Below, one piece after another: positions 1 to 8,997 of a stretch of 64,000 nt of DNA. The stretch comes from CASFRF01 sp031549345 (GTDB lineage Bacteria > Verrucomicrobiota > Lentisphaeria > Victivallales > Victivallaceae), in NCBI GenBank assembly GCA_031549345.1, contig JAVBPY010000008.1:54591-118590 (forward strand), in the 5' to 3' direction. A model generated the notes under the pieces. The model saw only the letters and a list, made by a program, of their open reading frames with translations, made no database searches and was not told where the DNA came from. Within the stretch, counting starts at the first letter, position 1, and the number at the start of each line of letters is the position of its first letter. The position numbers and the translations under genes were made by a program.

Positions 1-3
1 TTT

Positions 4-867
4 TCAGTGTCCATGATGGCGCTCCCGGAATAGAATTCGGCACCCCGCGTTCATTGCGAGCACAAAGGTCATGATGACCAGTGCCGCGCCCCAGCCCGCC
101 TGCTGGATCGACGCAAAAGGTGAATTGGTTGTGTATTCGGTGATAAGGATCGGCAAGTTGGCGGTGGGGCTTCGGAAAAATCCCTCCGGCCAGCTGTCGC
201 TCCATTGGGCGGTGAACAACAAGGGCGCCGTTTCGCCGGAAACGCGGGCGAGCGAAAGGAGGATGCCCGTAATCAGTCCGCTCCGCGCGGCGCGGAAAAC
301 CACGCACAGCGTCGTCCGGGCGCGAGTCATGCCGAGCGCGAGCCCCGCTTCGCGCAAAGAATCCGGGACCATGCGGAGCATGTCTTCGGTCGTCCGCATC
401 ACCACGGGAAACATGATGATCGCCAGCGCCACGGAACCGGCCAATCCGGAGCCGCACCCCATCGGGCGCACCATCGCCGCGTAGACGAAAAGGCCGACGA
501 GTACCGAAGGCAATCCCATCATCACGTTGGCCGAGAAGCGGACATAGTGTCCGAAGCGCGATGTCCTGCCGAATTCGGCGAGATAGCATCCGCCCAGCAA
601 CGCCGGAATCAGTGCCAGCGCCGCCGCGCCGAAGGTGATGAGAATGCTGCCGAGGATCGCATTGCCGATCCCCCCGTCGCTTCGCGGCGACGAAATGGCG
701 GTCAGGAAGTTCCAGTTGATCGCCCTCGCCCCCCGTGCGATTACGGTTCCGAGGATCCAGAGCATCGAGCCGAGGGCGGCGAAAAGGGCCAGCCCCGCCG
801 CGCAACGGAGGAGGCGGTCCAGGAACTGACGGCCTTTCAGGCTTCGTTTGGGTGTGTTGGCTGTCAT
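4..867 (-). CDS. pstA: Phosphate ABC transporter permease PstA
   Basis: This is the second membrane permease of the high-affinity phosphate importer PstSCAB in the inner membrane. The 287 aa product is normal length for PstA. It has an N-terminal membrane helix near residues 22-45, five more hydrophobic segments, and a cytoplasmic EAA-type loop (REAGLALGMTRART, about residue 172) that contacts the ATPase. The start lies 1 nt after the pstC stop, so the two are co-transcribed. The stop falls at the left window edge, and pstB/phoU, which usually follow, would lie outside. Assignment to PstA rather than PstC rests on gene order and on its lack of the longer first periplasmic region. Confidence 0.93.
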   Translation of the reverse strand: MTANTPKRSLKGRQFLDRLLRCAAGLALFAALGSMLWILGTVIARGARAINWNFLTAISSPRSDGGIGNAILGSILITFGAAALALIPALLGGCYLAEFGRTSRFGHYVRFSANVMMGLPSVLVGLFVYAAMVRPMGCGSGLAGSVALAIIMFPVVMRTTEDMLRMVPDSLREAGLALGMTRARTTLCVVFRAARSGLITGILLSLARVSGETAPLLFTAQWSDSWPEGFFRSPTANLPILITEYTTNSPFASIQQAGWGAALVIMTFVLAMNAGCRILFRERHHGH

Positions 868-868
868 A

Positions 869-1747
869 TCAGCACTCTCCCCGGCGGCGGCCGGTCATTT
901 TAAGGAAATACAGCGAAAGGGCCTGAATGCCAAGCGAGGTTATAAGAAGGATCAGCCCGAGGGCGAAGAGGACGGGGCGCAGCACGTCGTCCGCTTCGGC
1001 GAAGCAGTTTGCAAGCGTCGCCGAGATGGTCGTCCCGGCGGCGAAAATCGATCCGGGCATTTCGCTTAGATTGCCGATGACGAACAAGACCGCCATGGTT
1101 TCACCGAGCGCGCGCCCGAGGCCGATGAAAACGCCGCCGGCGATTCCGCGGATGCCGTAACGCATAACGATGTCCCACGCGGTCTCCCAACGTGTGCATC
1201 CGCAGCCGAAGGCCGCTTCACGGAGCATGAGAGGCGTCATGCGGAATACGTCGCGGAAGACGGCGCACATATAGGGGAGGATCATCAGTGCGAGGATGCC
1301 CCCGGCCGTCAGGTGCCCGAAGCCGGAAAAGTCCTCATACCCCAAGGCATGCACCGCCCTTTGGAGGAGGGGAACCAATACGAAAAGTCCCCACATCCCG
1401 TAAATCACACTGGGAATCGCCGCCAGAAGATCGATCCCCTGGCTGAGGATTCCCCGGGCCCAGGGTGGGCAGTCGAGCAAAAAAAGCGCGGTTACGAACG
1501 CCGGCGGGAGGGCAAGGCCAACGGCCAGCGCGGTGGTAATCAGCGTCCCGGTGATGGCCGGGAGGGCTCCGTATTCTCCCGCGACAGGATCCCACGCCGT
1601 GGAGAACAGAAACCCGGGGCCGAACGTCCGCCACGCCGGGATACTGCCGAGTCCGAGCTGGACCAGAAATCCGACGCCGAGGAGGAGAATTGCCGCCGCC
1701 CCGGCGACCGCCGCGCCGCGGAAAAACCTGTCGCAGGGGAATTTCAT
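869..1747 (-). CDS. pstC: Phosphate ABC transporter permease PstC
   Basis: First permease of the Pst phosphate importer; it pairs with PstA to form the channel. The 292 aa product has six predicted membrane segments and an EAA-like loop (LREAAFGCGCTRWETAW) near residue 180, followed by LGRALGETMAVLFVIGN, a conserved PstC stretch. The ATG overlaps the pstS stop codon by four bases (ATGA), implying translational coupling. No anomalies are visible. Confidence 0.94.
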   Translation of the reverse strand: MKFPCDRFFRGAAVAGAAAILLLGVGFLVQLGLGSIPAWRTFGPGFLFSTAWDPVAGEYGALPAITGTLITTALAVGLALPPAFVTALFLLDCPPWARGILSQGIDLLAAIPSVIYGMWGLFVLVPLLQRAVHALGYEDFSGFGHLTAGGILALMILPYMCAVFRDVFRMTPLMLREAAFGCGCTRWETAWDIVMRYGIRGIAGGVFIGLGRALGETMAVLFVIGNLSEMPGSIFAAGTTISATLANCFAEADDVLRPVLFALGLILLITSLGIQALSLYFLKMTGRRRGEC

Positions 1748-2742
1748 CGATCGGCCTTCAGGACAAGTTCCACCACGTTGGAAGAAAGCGGTACGTAGTC
1801 AAGACGCTCTGCCGCCGCTCTGCCTGTGGTATAGCACCAGCGGAAGAACTTCATGAGTTCGGCCTTACGGGCCGCTTCCATTTTTTTCGGGAAGACCATG
1901 TAGGTGATGCCTGTGATGGGCCAGGCGTCGGCGCCCGGCTGATCGGTCAGCTCCAGGCGGAAAGCGGGGGCATTTTCCCAGTCGGCATTGGCGACGGCGG
2001 CGGAAAATGCCTTGGGTTCCGCTTTGGCAAAATTACCTTCGCGGTTTTTAAGGCGGCACATGGCAAGTTTGTACTCTTTGGCGTAGGTGTACTCGGTGTA
2101 ACCGATCGCTCCCCGGCTGCGGCTAACGTTGTTGCACACGCCCGGATTTTTCTGCCCGGCGATGCCGGTCGGCCATTTGACGGCCGGGCCGGCTCCCACG
2201 CTCTCCGCCCACTCCTTGGATACTTTGGTAAGATAGCTTGTAAAGATGTAGCTGGTTCCGGAGCTGTCCCCGCGCCGTACAACGGTGATCTTCAGTTTCG
2301 GGAGATTCAAATCCGGGTTGAGGCGCGCGATGGCCGCATCGTCCCATCGTGAAACGGTTCCCCGGAAAATATCCGCCAGTGTGGGGCCGTCGAGCTTAAG
2401 GGCGCCGTTGGCGATTCCAGGGAGATTGACCACCACCACCACGCCGCCGGCGAGCATCGGGTATTGGACGAATCCGGCTTTGTCCAGCTCCTCTTTCGTC
2501 AGAGGATTGTCCGTTCCGGCGAAGTCCACGGTCTTGGCCTCCAACTGCCGGACTCCCGCTCCGGAGCCGATCGGCTGGTAATTGACCGTTACGCCGGCAT
2601 GGTCTTCACCGTAAGCGTGCGTCCACTCCCGGTAGACGGGCGCGGGGAAGGTCGCCCCGGCGCCGTTCAGAATTGTTTCCGCGCCTCCCGCGCCTCCGCC
2701 GAGCAGCAGCGCGGCTGTTGTGTAAATCCATACTTTTTTCAT
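1744..2742 (-). CDS. pstS: Phosphate-binding protein PstS
   Basis: Periplasmic phosphate-binding component that delivers phosphate to PstCA. An N-terminal signal peptide (KMKKVWIYTTAALLLGGGAGG) precedes the mature start AETILNGAGATFPAPVY, the family hallmark. Ligand-binding motifs are present: QPIGSGAG near residue 57, DFAGTD near residue 72 and RRGDSSGTSYIF near residue 157. Length (332 aa) is typical. The reading frame also opens with a GTG at 2748, but the Shine-Dalgarno AAGAAGG lies only 2 nt before it and 8 nt before the ATG at 2742, so I chose the ATG. There is no lipobox, so it is probably soluble rather than lipid-anchored. It is the first gene of pstSCA and sits behind a candidate PHO box. 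Confidence 0.94.
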   Translation of the reverse strand: MKKVWIYTTAALLLGGGAGGAETILNGAGATFPAPVYREWTHAYGEDHAGVTVNYQPIGSGAGVRQLEAKTVDFAGTDNPLTKEELDKAGFVQYPMLAGGVVVVVNLPGIANGALKLDGPTLADIFRGTVSRWDDAAIARLNPDLNLPKLKITVVRRGDSSGTSYIFTSYLTKVSKEWAESVGAGPAVKWPTGIAGQKNPGVCNNVSRSRGAIGYTEYTYAKEYKLAMCRLKNREGNFAKAEPKAFSAAVANADWENAPAFRLELTDQPGADAWPITGITYMVFPKKMEAARKAELMKFFRWCYTTGRAAAERLDYVPLSSNVVELVLKADR

Positions 2743-2773
2743 TTTCACATCCTTCTTTATTAAAGGTTATATA

Positions 2774-2828
2774 TAATGTAGCGCGCCACGATTAGCCCCC
2801 CGTGAAGCGATTGTTAGGATTTTGTTAG
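2774..2828 (-). promoter_or_regulatory. Candidate PHO box and -10 for pstSCA
   Basis: Read on the minus strand, CTAACA occurs at 2828-2823 and again at 2817-2812. TTCACG (2806-2801) and CTAATC (2795-2790) continue the same 11-bp phase. A -10-like TACATT (2779-2774) begins ten bases after the last unit. Four half-sites at 11-bp period next to a -10, with no clear -35, is the layout of PhoB-dependent promoters. Sequence and spacing are seen directly; PhoB binding is inferred. Confidence 0.55.
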
Positions 2829-2870
2829 AACAGAAAAAGAAATAATGTGAATAATCATTTGTTTTTCCAC

Positions 2871-2899
2871 TTGACATTTCTTAAAAAGGAGGCTACACT
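2871..2899 (+). promoter_or_regulatory. Sigma-70 type promoter for the GH42-like gene
   Basis: TTGACA at 2871-2876, a 17-bp spacer, then TACACT at 2894-2899. The transcript would carry a short leader with a near-perfect ribosome site AAAGGAGG at 2921-2928, five bases before the ATG at 2933. Confidence 0.75.
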
Positions 2900-2932
2900 A
2901 AGGATAAGGACAATTGTCGCAAAGGAGGTTTT

Positions 2933-5900
2933 ATGAAACTACGGTGGGAATCGACGGCCCTTGCGGGGGCGTTGTTTGCAAGCGGGTTGCTTGCGGGAGC
3001 GGCGGAACCCGCGTTCAAGCGGGAAACCGGAACATTGCGCGGCTTCGGGAAAATCGCGTTTGAAACCCGGCAGGAACAGCAATTGAGCACTTCGGTGTTC
3101 CGCTGCGAGTCGCCGGAAAAAGCGAAGATCACCGGCTCCAAATACTTGGCCGACCAGCTCGCCTACGGCGCTGTGAAGCAGTTGGAAACCCCCGCCGGAC
3201 TTACCGGAACATTGTTGGAAGTGCGCCACGGCGGCGTGTGGCTCCTGGGACTTTCCGGTAAAGAGTTCCGCGTCTACCAGGCGCCGAACGCGGCGGTCCT
3301 CCAGGCAGCGAAACTGCCGAAACTCGAGACGATCCCCTCCGGCTCCTACCCGAATTACCTGGACAACTTCGACAAGGACGGCCTCGGCCTCTGGTGGATG
3401 GCGACGACCAAATCCCCGGAACAGCTCGCGTGGATGAAAAAATTCCCCGCCATTGTGAATTTGCACGACCAGCGCCTGGACAACTCTCCCGCGTGGGGCG
3501 TGTACGACCTTTCCGGCGTGGACAACTCCTTGAGCCAGGTGCGCACCCTCGGCAAAAACTATCGTCATATGCTCTGGACGGCGGCGGGCGACACCGCGTG
3601 GTTCGGCAATTTGGTTACGTTCCCGGCCGAGTCGATCGACCACAACGTCCCCGGCTTCACCGGACGTCGTTATTTTGAGGCGGGCGGCTACGGCGCAAGC
3701 CAGGCGTCGTCGCCCCTGGTGAATTCGCTCTACATCCACAACATGGCCGAAACCATGAAGCGCCGGATGGACGATCCGCGCATCCTCGCGTGGATGGAGC
3801 CGCACGGCGAGTTCCACCTCACCGATCCGGTGGCGTATCCGCCGAATTGCATGACCCGCTTTCCCGAGTACCTCAAGACCGATAAGAAGTACTCGCTTCG
3901 CGACCTGAACACACGTTACGGCACGCGGTATAAAAACTATACGGAAGTTCCGTTCCCGGACACCGCCTACTTCGGCGGCCGCCGCGGCGAATTCATCGAT
4001 ATGGACTCCACCCCGTGGCGCTGGCAGACCGGTGAGCTTGGAAAGGGCGAAGCCTCGGGGTTCCAGAAACCCGACTTCGACGACTCCAAGTGGTTTGAAG
4101 CATTGCGCACGAACAAGCACCTCCTGGTCTACTTCGATCAAAGCACCCGCGTTTCCGAGCTCTGGGGGCGCGGAACGGTCGATGTTCCGGAGAAATTTCT
4201 CGCCGACAAGAAGCCCGTCTGGTGTTACATGATGCCCTACACCGAACACGCGGGCCGCCCGATCACCCTCTGGATGAACGGTGAAGAGGCCGGGCGCGAG
4301 AAGTTCGACCCGACCAACTACATCAACAAGAACACCGCCGTAGAAGTAACCAAGTTTCTTAAGCCCGGCAAAAACCAGTTCGCCATCCACAACAAGGGCG
4401 GCCGTATTGCCTACCGGGTGTTCCTCTCCAAGTGCCCGCCGCAGGAATTCCCGTTCGCCGATGCGAAGCTGAACGCCTTCTACCTCGACTGGCGCGATTA
4501 TCTGATCCGCGAAAAATACCTCACGTTCGAATTGTTCATGAAGGCGCTTCGCGCCGCCGATCCGAACCGTCCGTTCAAGGTGATGACCCCGCATTTGTTC
4601 CAGTCCGACGCGATGGATCTTCTCGCCGACTACGGCGGGTATCCGCAGCTCACCGGCGAAGGCGGCTGGTACCGTCCGATGCACTATAAAGGGTACAGCT
4701 CGCTGCGCGGCCTCCCCGGCTCGAGCGAGCCCGGCGGCGCGCAGAAAACGGCCGCCTCCACCCAGATGATGTTCGCCGTGATGTTCTGGGAATCGCAGGA
4801 TTGCCACGACTACGTGTTCGATTTGAATCGCGAGCTCTGGCAGCATAAAGAAGCCCTCCAGTGGTGGTCGGATCACGCCGACTTCCTGGCGACTCTCGGC
4901 AAAGTGGACCTCGCCGCGCCGCAGGTTGCGGTTCTGCGCGATGTCCGCCAGACCGAACGCTACCAGAACAGCGGCATCTGGAACTGGGACATGTCGCGCG
5001 GCTCCCTGCCGTCGCTGGGTTTGACTCCGGTTCTCGTGGACGGGCCGGATTTGATGAAAAAGCTTGCCGACCACCTTCCGCTCCTCCTCGACTGCGCGAC
5101 CACGGTGATGGAACCGCAGATGGTGGATGCGGTGAAGCGCTACATCGAAAAGGGCGGTACGTTCATCGCCCAGCACCATACCGGACAGCACAGCGACCTG
5201 GTGCGCGACGCGTGGCCCCTGGCGAAAGCCTTCGGCCTTAAGGTTACGCCGAAATGGGTTACGCTGGAGAACTACCACCGCTGGCCGCTGGAAACCATCC
5301 GATTCACCGCCGAACAGGATATGATTCCGAGCCTGAAGGGGAAGAGCATCCAGGGGAGCGGCGTTTCGATCGATTACCTCGACAACCAACGCACCGGCGG
5401 CGTGCAGATCTCCGGACAGAAGGCGACCCCGATCGCCCATTGGGAAGATGGCTCCATCGCGATTGCGGAAGTGAAGTACGGCAAGGGACGCTTGATCCTC
5501 CTGGGTTCGCCGTTCTATTTGCGGATGAAGGACGTCAACGGCCAGTGGAGCAACGACGCGATCCGGCAGAAATACGTCGCCGAAATGCTCGCTTCCTGCG
5601 GCGTGAAGCGTGAAACCTCCGTCGCCGACCAGAGCGTATGGTTCGAACGCCGCGAGAGCAAGAATGGCCTCTACGACGTCTACTTCGCCGGCGCCATGGG
5701 CGTCCACGGCAAGTGGGATTTGAGCCAGCGGATCAAGACCACGCTCGATACCGTCCGCGCGGGGCAGCTCCCGGCTGTGGCGGCGGATACGGCCGGCGCG
5801 CCGGATGTGGCGACCGTGGCGAAGGATGGGAAACTCTCCTTCGGCGAACAGGAATTCAGCCCCTTCCAGATCCGTCAGTTCGCGGTTGTCCGCGAAGACG

Positions 5901-6814
5901 CTGGCCGGCGCGCTCCGTCGCATTGGCTTGCCGTGCAGGAAAAAGCCTGGCGTGAGCTCAAGAAGGTGGATTCCTCCATCCTTGTGGATGCGGAGAAGAT
6001 GGCGAAGGCCCATGCCGTGAGCCTCGGCGAAGAAGGCCTGGACCTCAGCGAAGGCTGGGAAATCAAGGTCGACGACGACACCGTCTGGCAGCCCGGACGC
6101 ATGGGTTCCTGGTCGGCAATCGGCAAGAACGACGCCAAGCGCATTGTGTACCGCAAGACCGTAACCCTCCCGGCGACGTGGACGAAGGATGCCCGCGTTA
6201 CCCTCGGCATGGTCGGGTACTGGCAGCTTGGAATGCAGGGCGACTGCAAGCTTACCATGAACGGGAAGCCTTTCACGGGCCGCGTTCAGGGCAACTTCTC
6301 CTTCGATATCTCCGACGTGGCTAAAGAGGGAAAGATCGCCTTCGAGTTCGACGTAACCGGCCCGAAACCCGGCCCCTTCGTCACCCGCGGCCCTGCCGGA
6401 ACCTTGTTCCTGCGCCGCACGCCCGCGCCGACGGCCGTGATTCCCCTGGACGGCGAGTTTGAAGTGTTCACCAAATGGGCCACAAAAGAGGACTTCCGCA
6501 AGGTGAAGTTCCCCTGCGATGTGAAGGCCGTCGGCCTCCGCACCCGCATCGTGATCCCGGAGCAGTATGCGAACCGTCCGATCCGCCTGGTGATCGAACA
6601 CACGGAACCGGGCAACCGCCACGCTTCCATCGCCGGCGTGCTCATCAACGGGGAAAAGTATTTCCGTCCGGAAAACTACTACCCGGTCGGCCCCCGGATC
6701 GACCACCTGGTGAACGTCGGCAAGGAAAACGTTCTGGAACTCCTGACCGTGGACCATCTCGCGGGGAATGCGAACATGGCGAAGGTCAAGTCCGCGCGGT
6801 TGGAGGTATTCTGA
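2933..6814 (+). CDS. Secreted GH42-like glycoside hydrolase with inserted beta-sandwich
   Basis: Very large (1293 aa) exported protein, probably attacking a glycan outside the cytoplasm. A signal peptide (residues 1-23, cut near AGA/AEP) leads. From about residue 120 the sequence follows the GH42 beta-galactosidase pattern: AWMEPHGEFHL carries the likely acid/base Glu293 in the place of the usual NE, and the segment KYSLRDLNTRYGTRYKNY matches the GH42 helix after it. A GH2-type jelly roll of about 140 residues (roughly 360-500) interrupts the barrel, which resumes at FYLDWRDYL; Glu576 in LTGEGG is a nucleophile candidate. A trimerisation/GATase-like domain (about 650-860) and a C-terminal beta-sandwich (about 1040-1170) follow. 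Substrate is unknown. It overlaps the next gene and has its own strong promoter. Confidence 0.7.
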   Translation: MKLRWESTALAGALFASGLLAGAAEPAFKRETGTLRGFGKIAFETRQEQQLSTSVFRCESPEKAKITGSKYLADQLAYGAVKQLETPAGLTGTLLEVRHGGVWLLGLSGKEFRVYQAPNAAVLQAAKLPKLETIPSGSYPNYLDNFDKDGLGLWWMATTKSPEQLAWMKKFPAIVNLHDQRLDNSPAWGVYDLSGVDNSLSQVRTLGKNYRHMLWTAAGDTAWFGNLVTFPAESIDHNVPGFTGRRYFEAGGYGASQASSPLVNSLYIHNMAETMKRRMDDPRILAWMEPHGEFHLTDPVAYPPNCMTRFPEYLKTDKKYSLRDLNTRYGTRYKNYTEVPFPDTAYFGGRRGEFIDMDSTPWRWQTGELGKGEASGFQKPDFDDSKWFEALRTNKHLLVYFDQSTRVSELWGRGTVDVPEKFLADKKPVWCYMMPYTEHAGRPITLWMNGEEAGREKFDPTNYINKNTAVEVTKFLKPGKNQFAIHNKGGRIAYRVFLSKCPPQEFPFADAKLNAFYLDWRDYLIREKYLTFELFMKALRAADPNRPFKVMTPHLFQSDAMDLLADYGGYPQLTGEGGWYRPMHYKGYSSLRGLPGSSEPGGAQKTAASTQMMFAVMFWESQDCHDYVFDLNRELWQHKEALQWWSDHADFLATLGKVDLAAPQVAVLRDVRQTERYQNSGIWNWDMSRGSLPSLGLTPVLVDGPDLMKKLADHLPLLLDCATTVMEPQMVDAVKRYIEKGGTFIAQHHTGQHSDLVRDAWPLAKAFGLKVTPKWVTLENYHRWPLETIRFTAEQDMIPSLKGKSIQGSGVSIDYLDNQRTGGVQISGQKATPIAHWEDGSIAIAEVKYGKGRLILLGSPFYLRMKDVNGQWSNDAIRQKYVAEMLASCGVKRETSVADQSVWFERRESKNGLYDVYFAGAMGVHGKWDLSQRIKTTLDTVRAGQLPAVAADTAGAPDVATVAKDGKLSFGEQEFSPFQIRQFAVVREDAGRRAPSHWLAVQEKAWRELKKVDSSILVDAEKMAKAHAVSLGEEGLDLSEGWEIKVDDDTVWQPGRMGSWSAIGKNDAKRIVYRKTVTLPATWTKDARVTLGMVGYWQLGMQGDCKLTMNGKPFTGRVQGNFSFDISDVAKEGKIAFEFDVTGPKPGPFVTRGPAGTLFLRRTPAPTAVIPLDGEFEVFTKWATKEDFRKVKFPCDVKAVGLRTRIVIPEQYANRPIRLVIEHTEPGNRHASIAGVLINGEKYFRPENYYPVGPRIDHLVNVGKENVLELLTVDHLAGNANMAKVKSARLEVF

Positions 6815-8916
6815 TGCTTTCGCCGAAACCCTGGTCTTTCGAGGGAATGAAGCCACGCCGGGAGCGGATGTTTGAGGACATCCGCCGCGAATTCCGGCGC
6901 TATGTGAATGCCGACGGTGTCTGGCAGTCGCCGCCGGGGGTGAACGCGAACGAAGACCCACGGGTCTTCGTCGAAGTCGCGCTCCCCTATTTTCTGGGCG
7001 ACGCCTCGGACCGGAAGCTGGCGGAAAAACTCCTCCGCCAGCCCTCCGTCCTGAAGCGGATGAACAATTGCGCGTTTTGCAACGAATACCACCTGGCCAT
7101 GCTCTATTGCGGGGGCGACGCCATACCCGGCGCGGTACGCCAGGGGCTGCTGGACTCCATGCGCGGGTATCTTGTTGAGCGCTACGCGACCAAGGACCTC
7201 CAGCATCACGGGTACAACGACAACCACGTAACGCTGGCGACCAGTACGCTCGTGCTCGGCGGCCAGCTCCTCGGCGACAAGGCGGCCGTGGAAGCCGGGC
7301 GGGACAACCTCCTGAACTTCCGCGACACATTGTTGCGGCGCGGTTTCATTCACGAAACGAACGACTGCTATCTGGTGCATACGTTGTACACCACTGCGAT
7401 TGTCGGTCAGTTCGCCGAGGATGCCCAGATCCGCCAGCTCGCCCGCGACTGCGAAGCGCGCATTTGGTTCGACTACGCCGCGCACTGGCACCCGAATCTG
7501 GCCCGGAAAATCGGGCCGAGCGCCCGCGATTACACGGGTGGGCGCCTCTTCAATCTCCACTCCGCCGTGGCGTTGTGGGGAGTTTTGGGCGACGAGTTCA
7601 AGACGCCTTTGATGGATACGGACACCATTTTCATGACCGAACCGCCCGCGTGGCAGTTTTTCCAGTGGCAGGACAAAATGGAAGACGCCTCCTGGAAGAT
7701 CGGCTTTATCGCCCGGATGCTTGCGCACGGTTACGAAGTGCCGCAAAAAGCCTACGAGCTTTTCTGCAACAAGCGTTCGTACCCGTTCGAGATCGAAGGC
7801 ACCCACGAAGTCGGCAACGGCATGGAAAGCTACCGCCCGCTCAACGCGGAGAACCCGGCGTGGTCTTCGCCGCCGCGTCCGGTTCCCGGCGCGATTCCCT
7901 TCTCCGGCAGCGAGATCCACTCCTGCGGCTACTACGAGCGCGATTGGGGAATGGGGACGGCGAGCCACCGTATGATCGGCGGCTGCCCGAACAACAACTT
8001 CGAAATCGCCTACCGCAAAAAAGAAGCGATGAAGACGACCGCCGACCAGGGGATGCTCTTCTGTTCCTTTACGATCAACGATAAAAACGTTGCGCGCGAC
8101 CGCGAGTTCAAAATGGTGGACTTCCCCGCCAACCCGAACCAGGAGCGGCAGGTTGCGTGGTTTGATCAGGGGTTCTACGCGGGTTTTCAGCACAAATCGT
8201 CTTCGATCATGATGTACCGTCCGCGCATCGCGGACAGGATGTGTCTGGAGAAACTCTCGACGACGCTGATTTACCCGCTGGTCTTCGGAAACAGCGTGGA
8301 CCGCCTGGAGCTCGGGGATACGGAAATTCGCGACTTCGCCGGGGAATCGGCGGAAGTGGAAGACGTGTTTATCGCCGATGGCCCGGTGTACATCGGGATT
8401 CGTTTCCTGATGCCGCGTCCGCAAAGCTGTGCGGGGCCGCGCATCCGTGTGCGGAAGGAAGGCTATTACGGTTTGATCGACTGCTACATCTACGACGGCA
8501 AATCCGTTTCGTTGGAGGAGACCGACCTTGCCCGGCTGGGCGGCGGTTTTTTCTGCGAAGTTTCCTCGCGCGATTCGTTCGCGACGCTGGCGGAGTTCAA
8601 GGCGTATTTCCGCTCGATCAAGGTTTTGGACGAGCAGAACTTCATGATGCGCCAGACCCGCGTGAAGCACCCGAAGTACCTCTTCGGCATGCGTTACGAC
8701 TCGTTGGCGGACAGCATCATCTACCGGATGGTGAACAACCGTCAGTTCGTTCCTCCGCAGTTTCGCTGCACCGGCGTGGCGGAGGAGGAGGTTCCGTTCC
8801 TCACCGGCGACGTCTCCGGATTGGATGGCTTCGAATGGGCGGAGCGCGTGACAAGCCGCACCCCCGCCGAAGCGTGGCCCGAATGCGGGACGATTATCGG
8901 CGCCGGAAAAATCTGA
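6814..8916 (+). CDS. Putative alpha/alpha-toroid carbohydrate-active enzyme (unassigned)
   Basis: A 700 aa protein that I do not recognise at family level. The ATG at 6814 overlaps the stop of the upstream glycosidase (TGATG) and has GGAGG about 9 nt ahead, so the two are translationally coupled; the frame stays open further upstream but that is antisense to nothing useful. The first half is helix-rich with paired aromatic and His motifs (HHGYNDNHVTLATSTLV near residue 130, TGGRLFNLHSAVALWG near 240), typical of (alpha/alpha) toroids. The second half is beta-rich. This architecture fits heparinase/alginate-lyase-like enzymes or a toroid glycosidase. No signal peptide is seen, so it may act on imported products of its exported neighbour. 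Function is inferred from architecture and context only. Confidence 0.5.
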   Translation: MLSPKPWSFEGMKPRRERMFEDIRREFRRYVNADGVWQSPPGVNANEDPRVFVEVALPYFLGDASDRKLAEKLLRQPSVLKRMNNCAFCNEYHLAMLYCGGDAIPGAVRQGLLDSMRGYLVERYATKDLQHHGYNDNHVTLATSTLVLGGQLLGDKAAVEAGRDNLLNFRDTLLRRGFIHETNDCYLVHTLYTTAIVGQFAEDAQIRQLARDCEARIWFDYAAHWHPNLARKIGPSARDYTGGRLFNLHSAVALWGVLGDEFKTPLMDTDTIFMTEPPAWQFFQWQDKMEDASWKIGFIARMLAHGYEVPQKAYELFCNKRSYPFEIEGTHEVGNGMESYRPLNAENPAWSSPPRPVPGAIPFSGSEIHSCGYYERDWGMGTASHRMIGGCPNNNFEIAYRKKEAMKTTADQGMLFCSFTINDKNVARDREFKMVDFPANPNQERQVAWFDQGFYAGFQHKSSSIMMYRPRIADRMCLEKLSTTLIYPLVFGNSVDRLELGDTEIRDFAGESAEVEDVFIADGPVYIGIRFLMPRPQSCAGPRIRVRKEGYYGLIDCYIYDGKSVSLEETDLARLGGGFFCEVSSRDSFATLAEFKAYFRSIKVLDEQNFMMRQTRVKHPKYLFGMRYDSLADSIIYRMVNNRQFVPPQFRCTGVAEEEVPFLTGDVSGLDGFEWAERVTSRTPAEAWPECGTIIGAGKI

Positions 8917-8934
8917 TCTTTCCGAAATTCACGA

Positions 8935-8961
8935 AGCCCGGCTTGCCGCCGGGCTTTTTTT
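8935..8961 (+). terminator. Rho-independent terminator after the glycan-enzyme pair
   Basis: Stem AGCCCGGC (8935-8942), loop TTGCC, stem GCCGGGCT (8948-8955) and a T-run to 8961. It sits 19 nt after the stop codon and overlaps the promoter proposed for the next gene. Confidence 0.9.
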
Positions 8962-8971
8962 GTGCTATACT
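8943..8971 (+). promoter_or_regulatory. Promoter for pseudopilin-like gene 1, embedded in terminator
   Basis: TATACT at 8966-8971 is a good -10. The -35 position 17 bp upstream is TTGCCG at 8943-8948, inside the terminator loop and right arm. The -35 is weak, so the assignment depends mainly on the -10 and on the same layout at the two following paralogues. Confidence 0.45.
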
Positions 8972-8997
8972 TGCTGTACGGCACATACGGAGGAATT

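Noticed and set aside
2939..7330. Antisense open frame of about 1460 codons opposite the GH42-like gene
   Set aside because: It is His/Arg/Gly-rich without family motifs and mirrors the codon structure of the real gene. Long antisense frames are common in GC-rich DNA.
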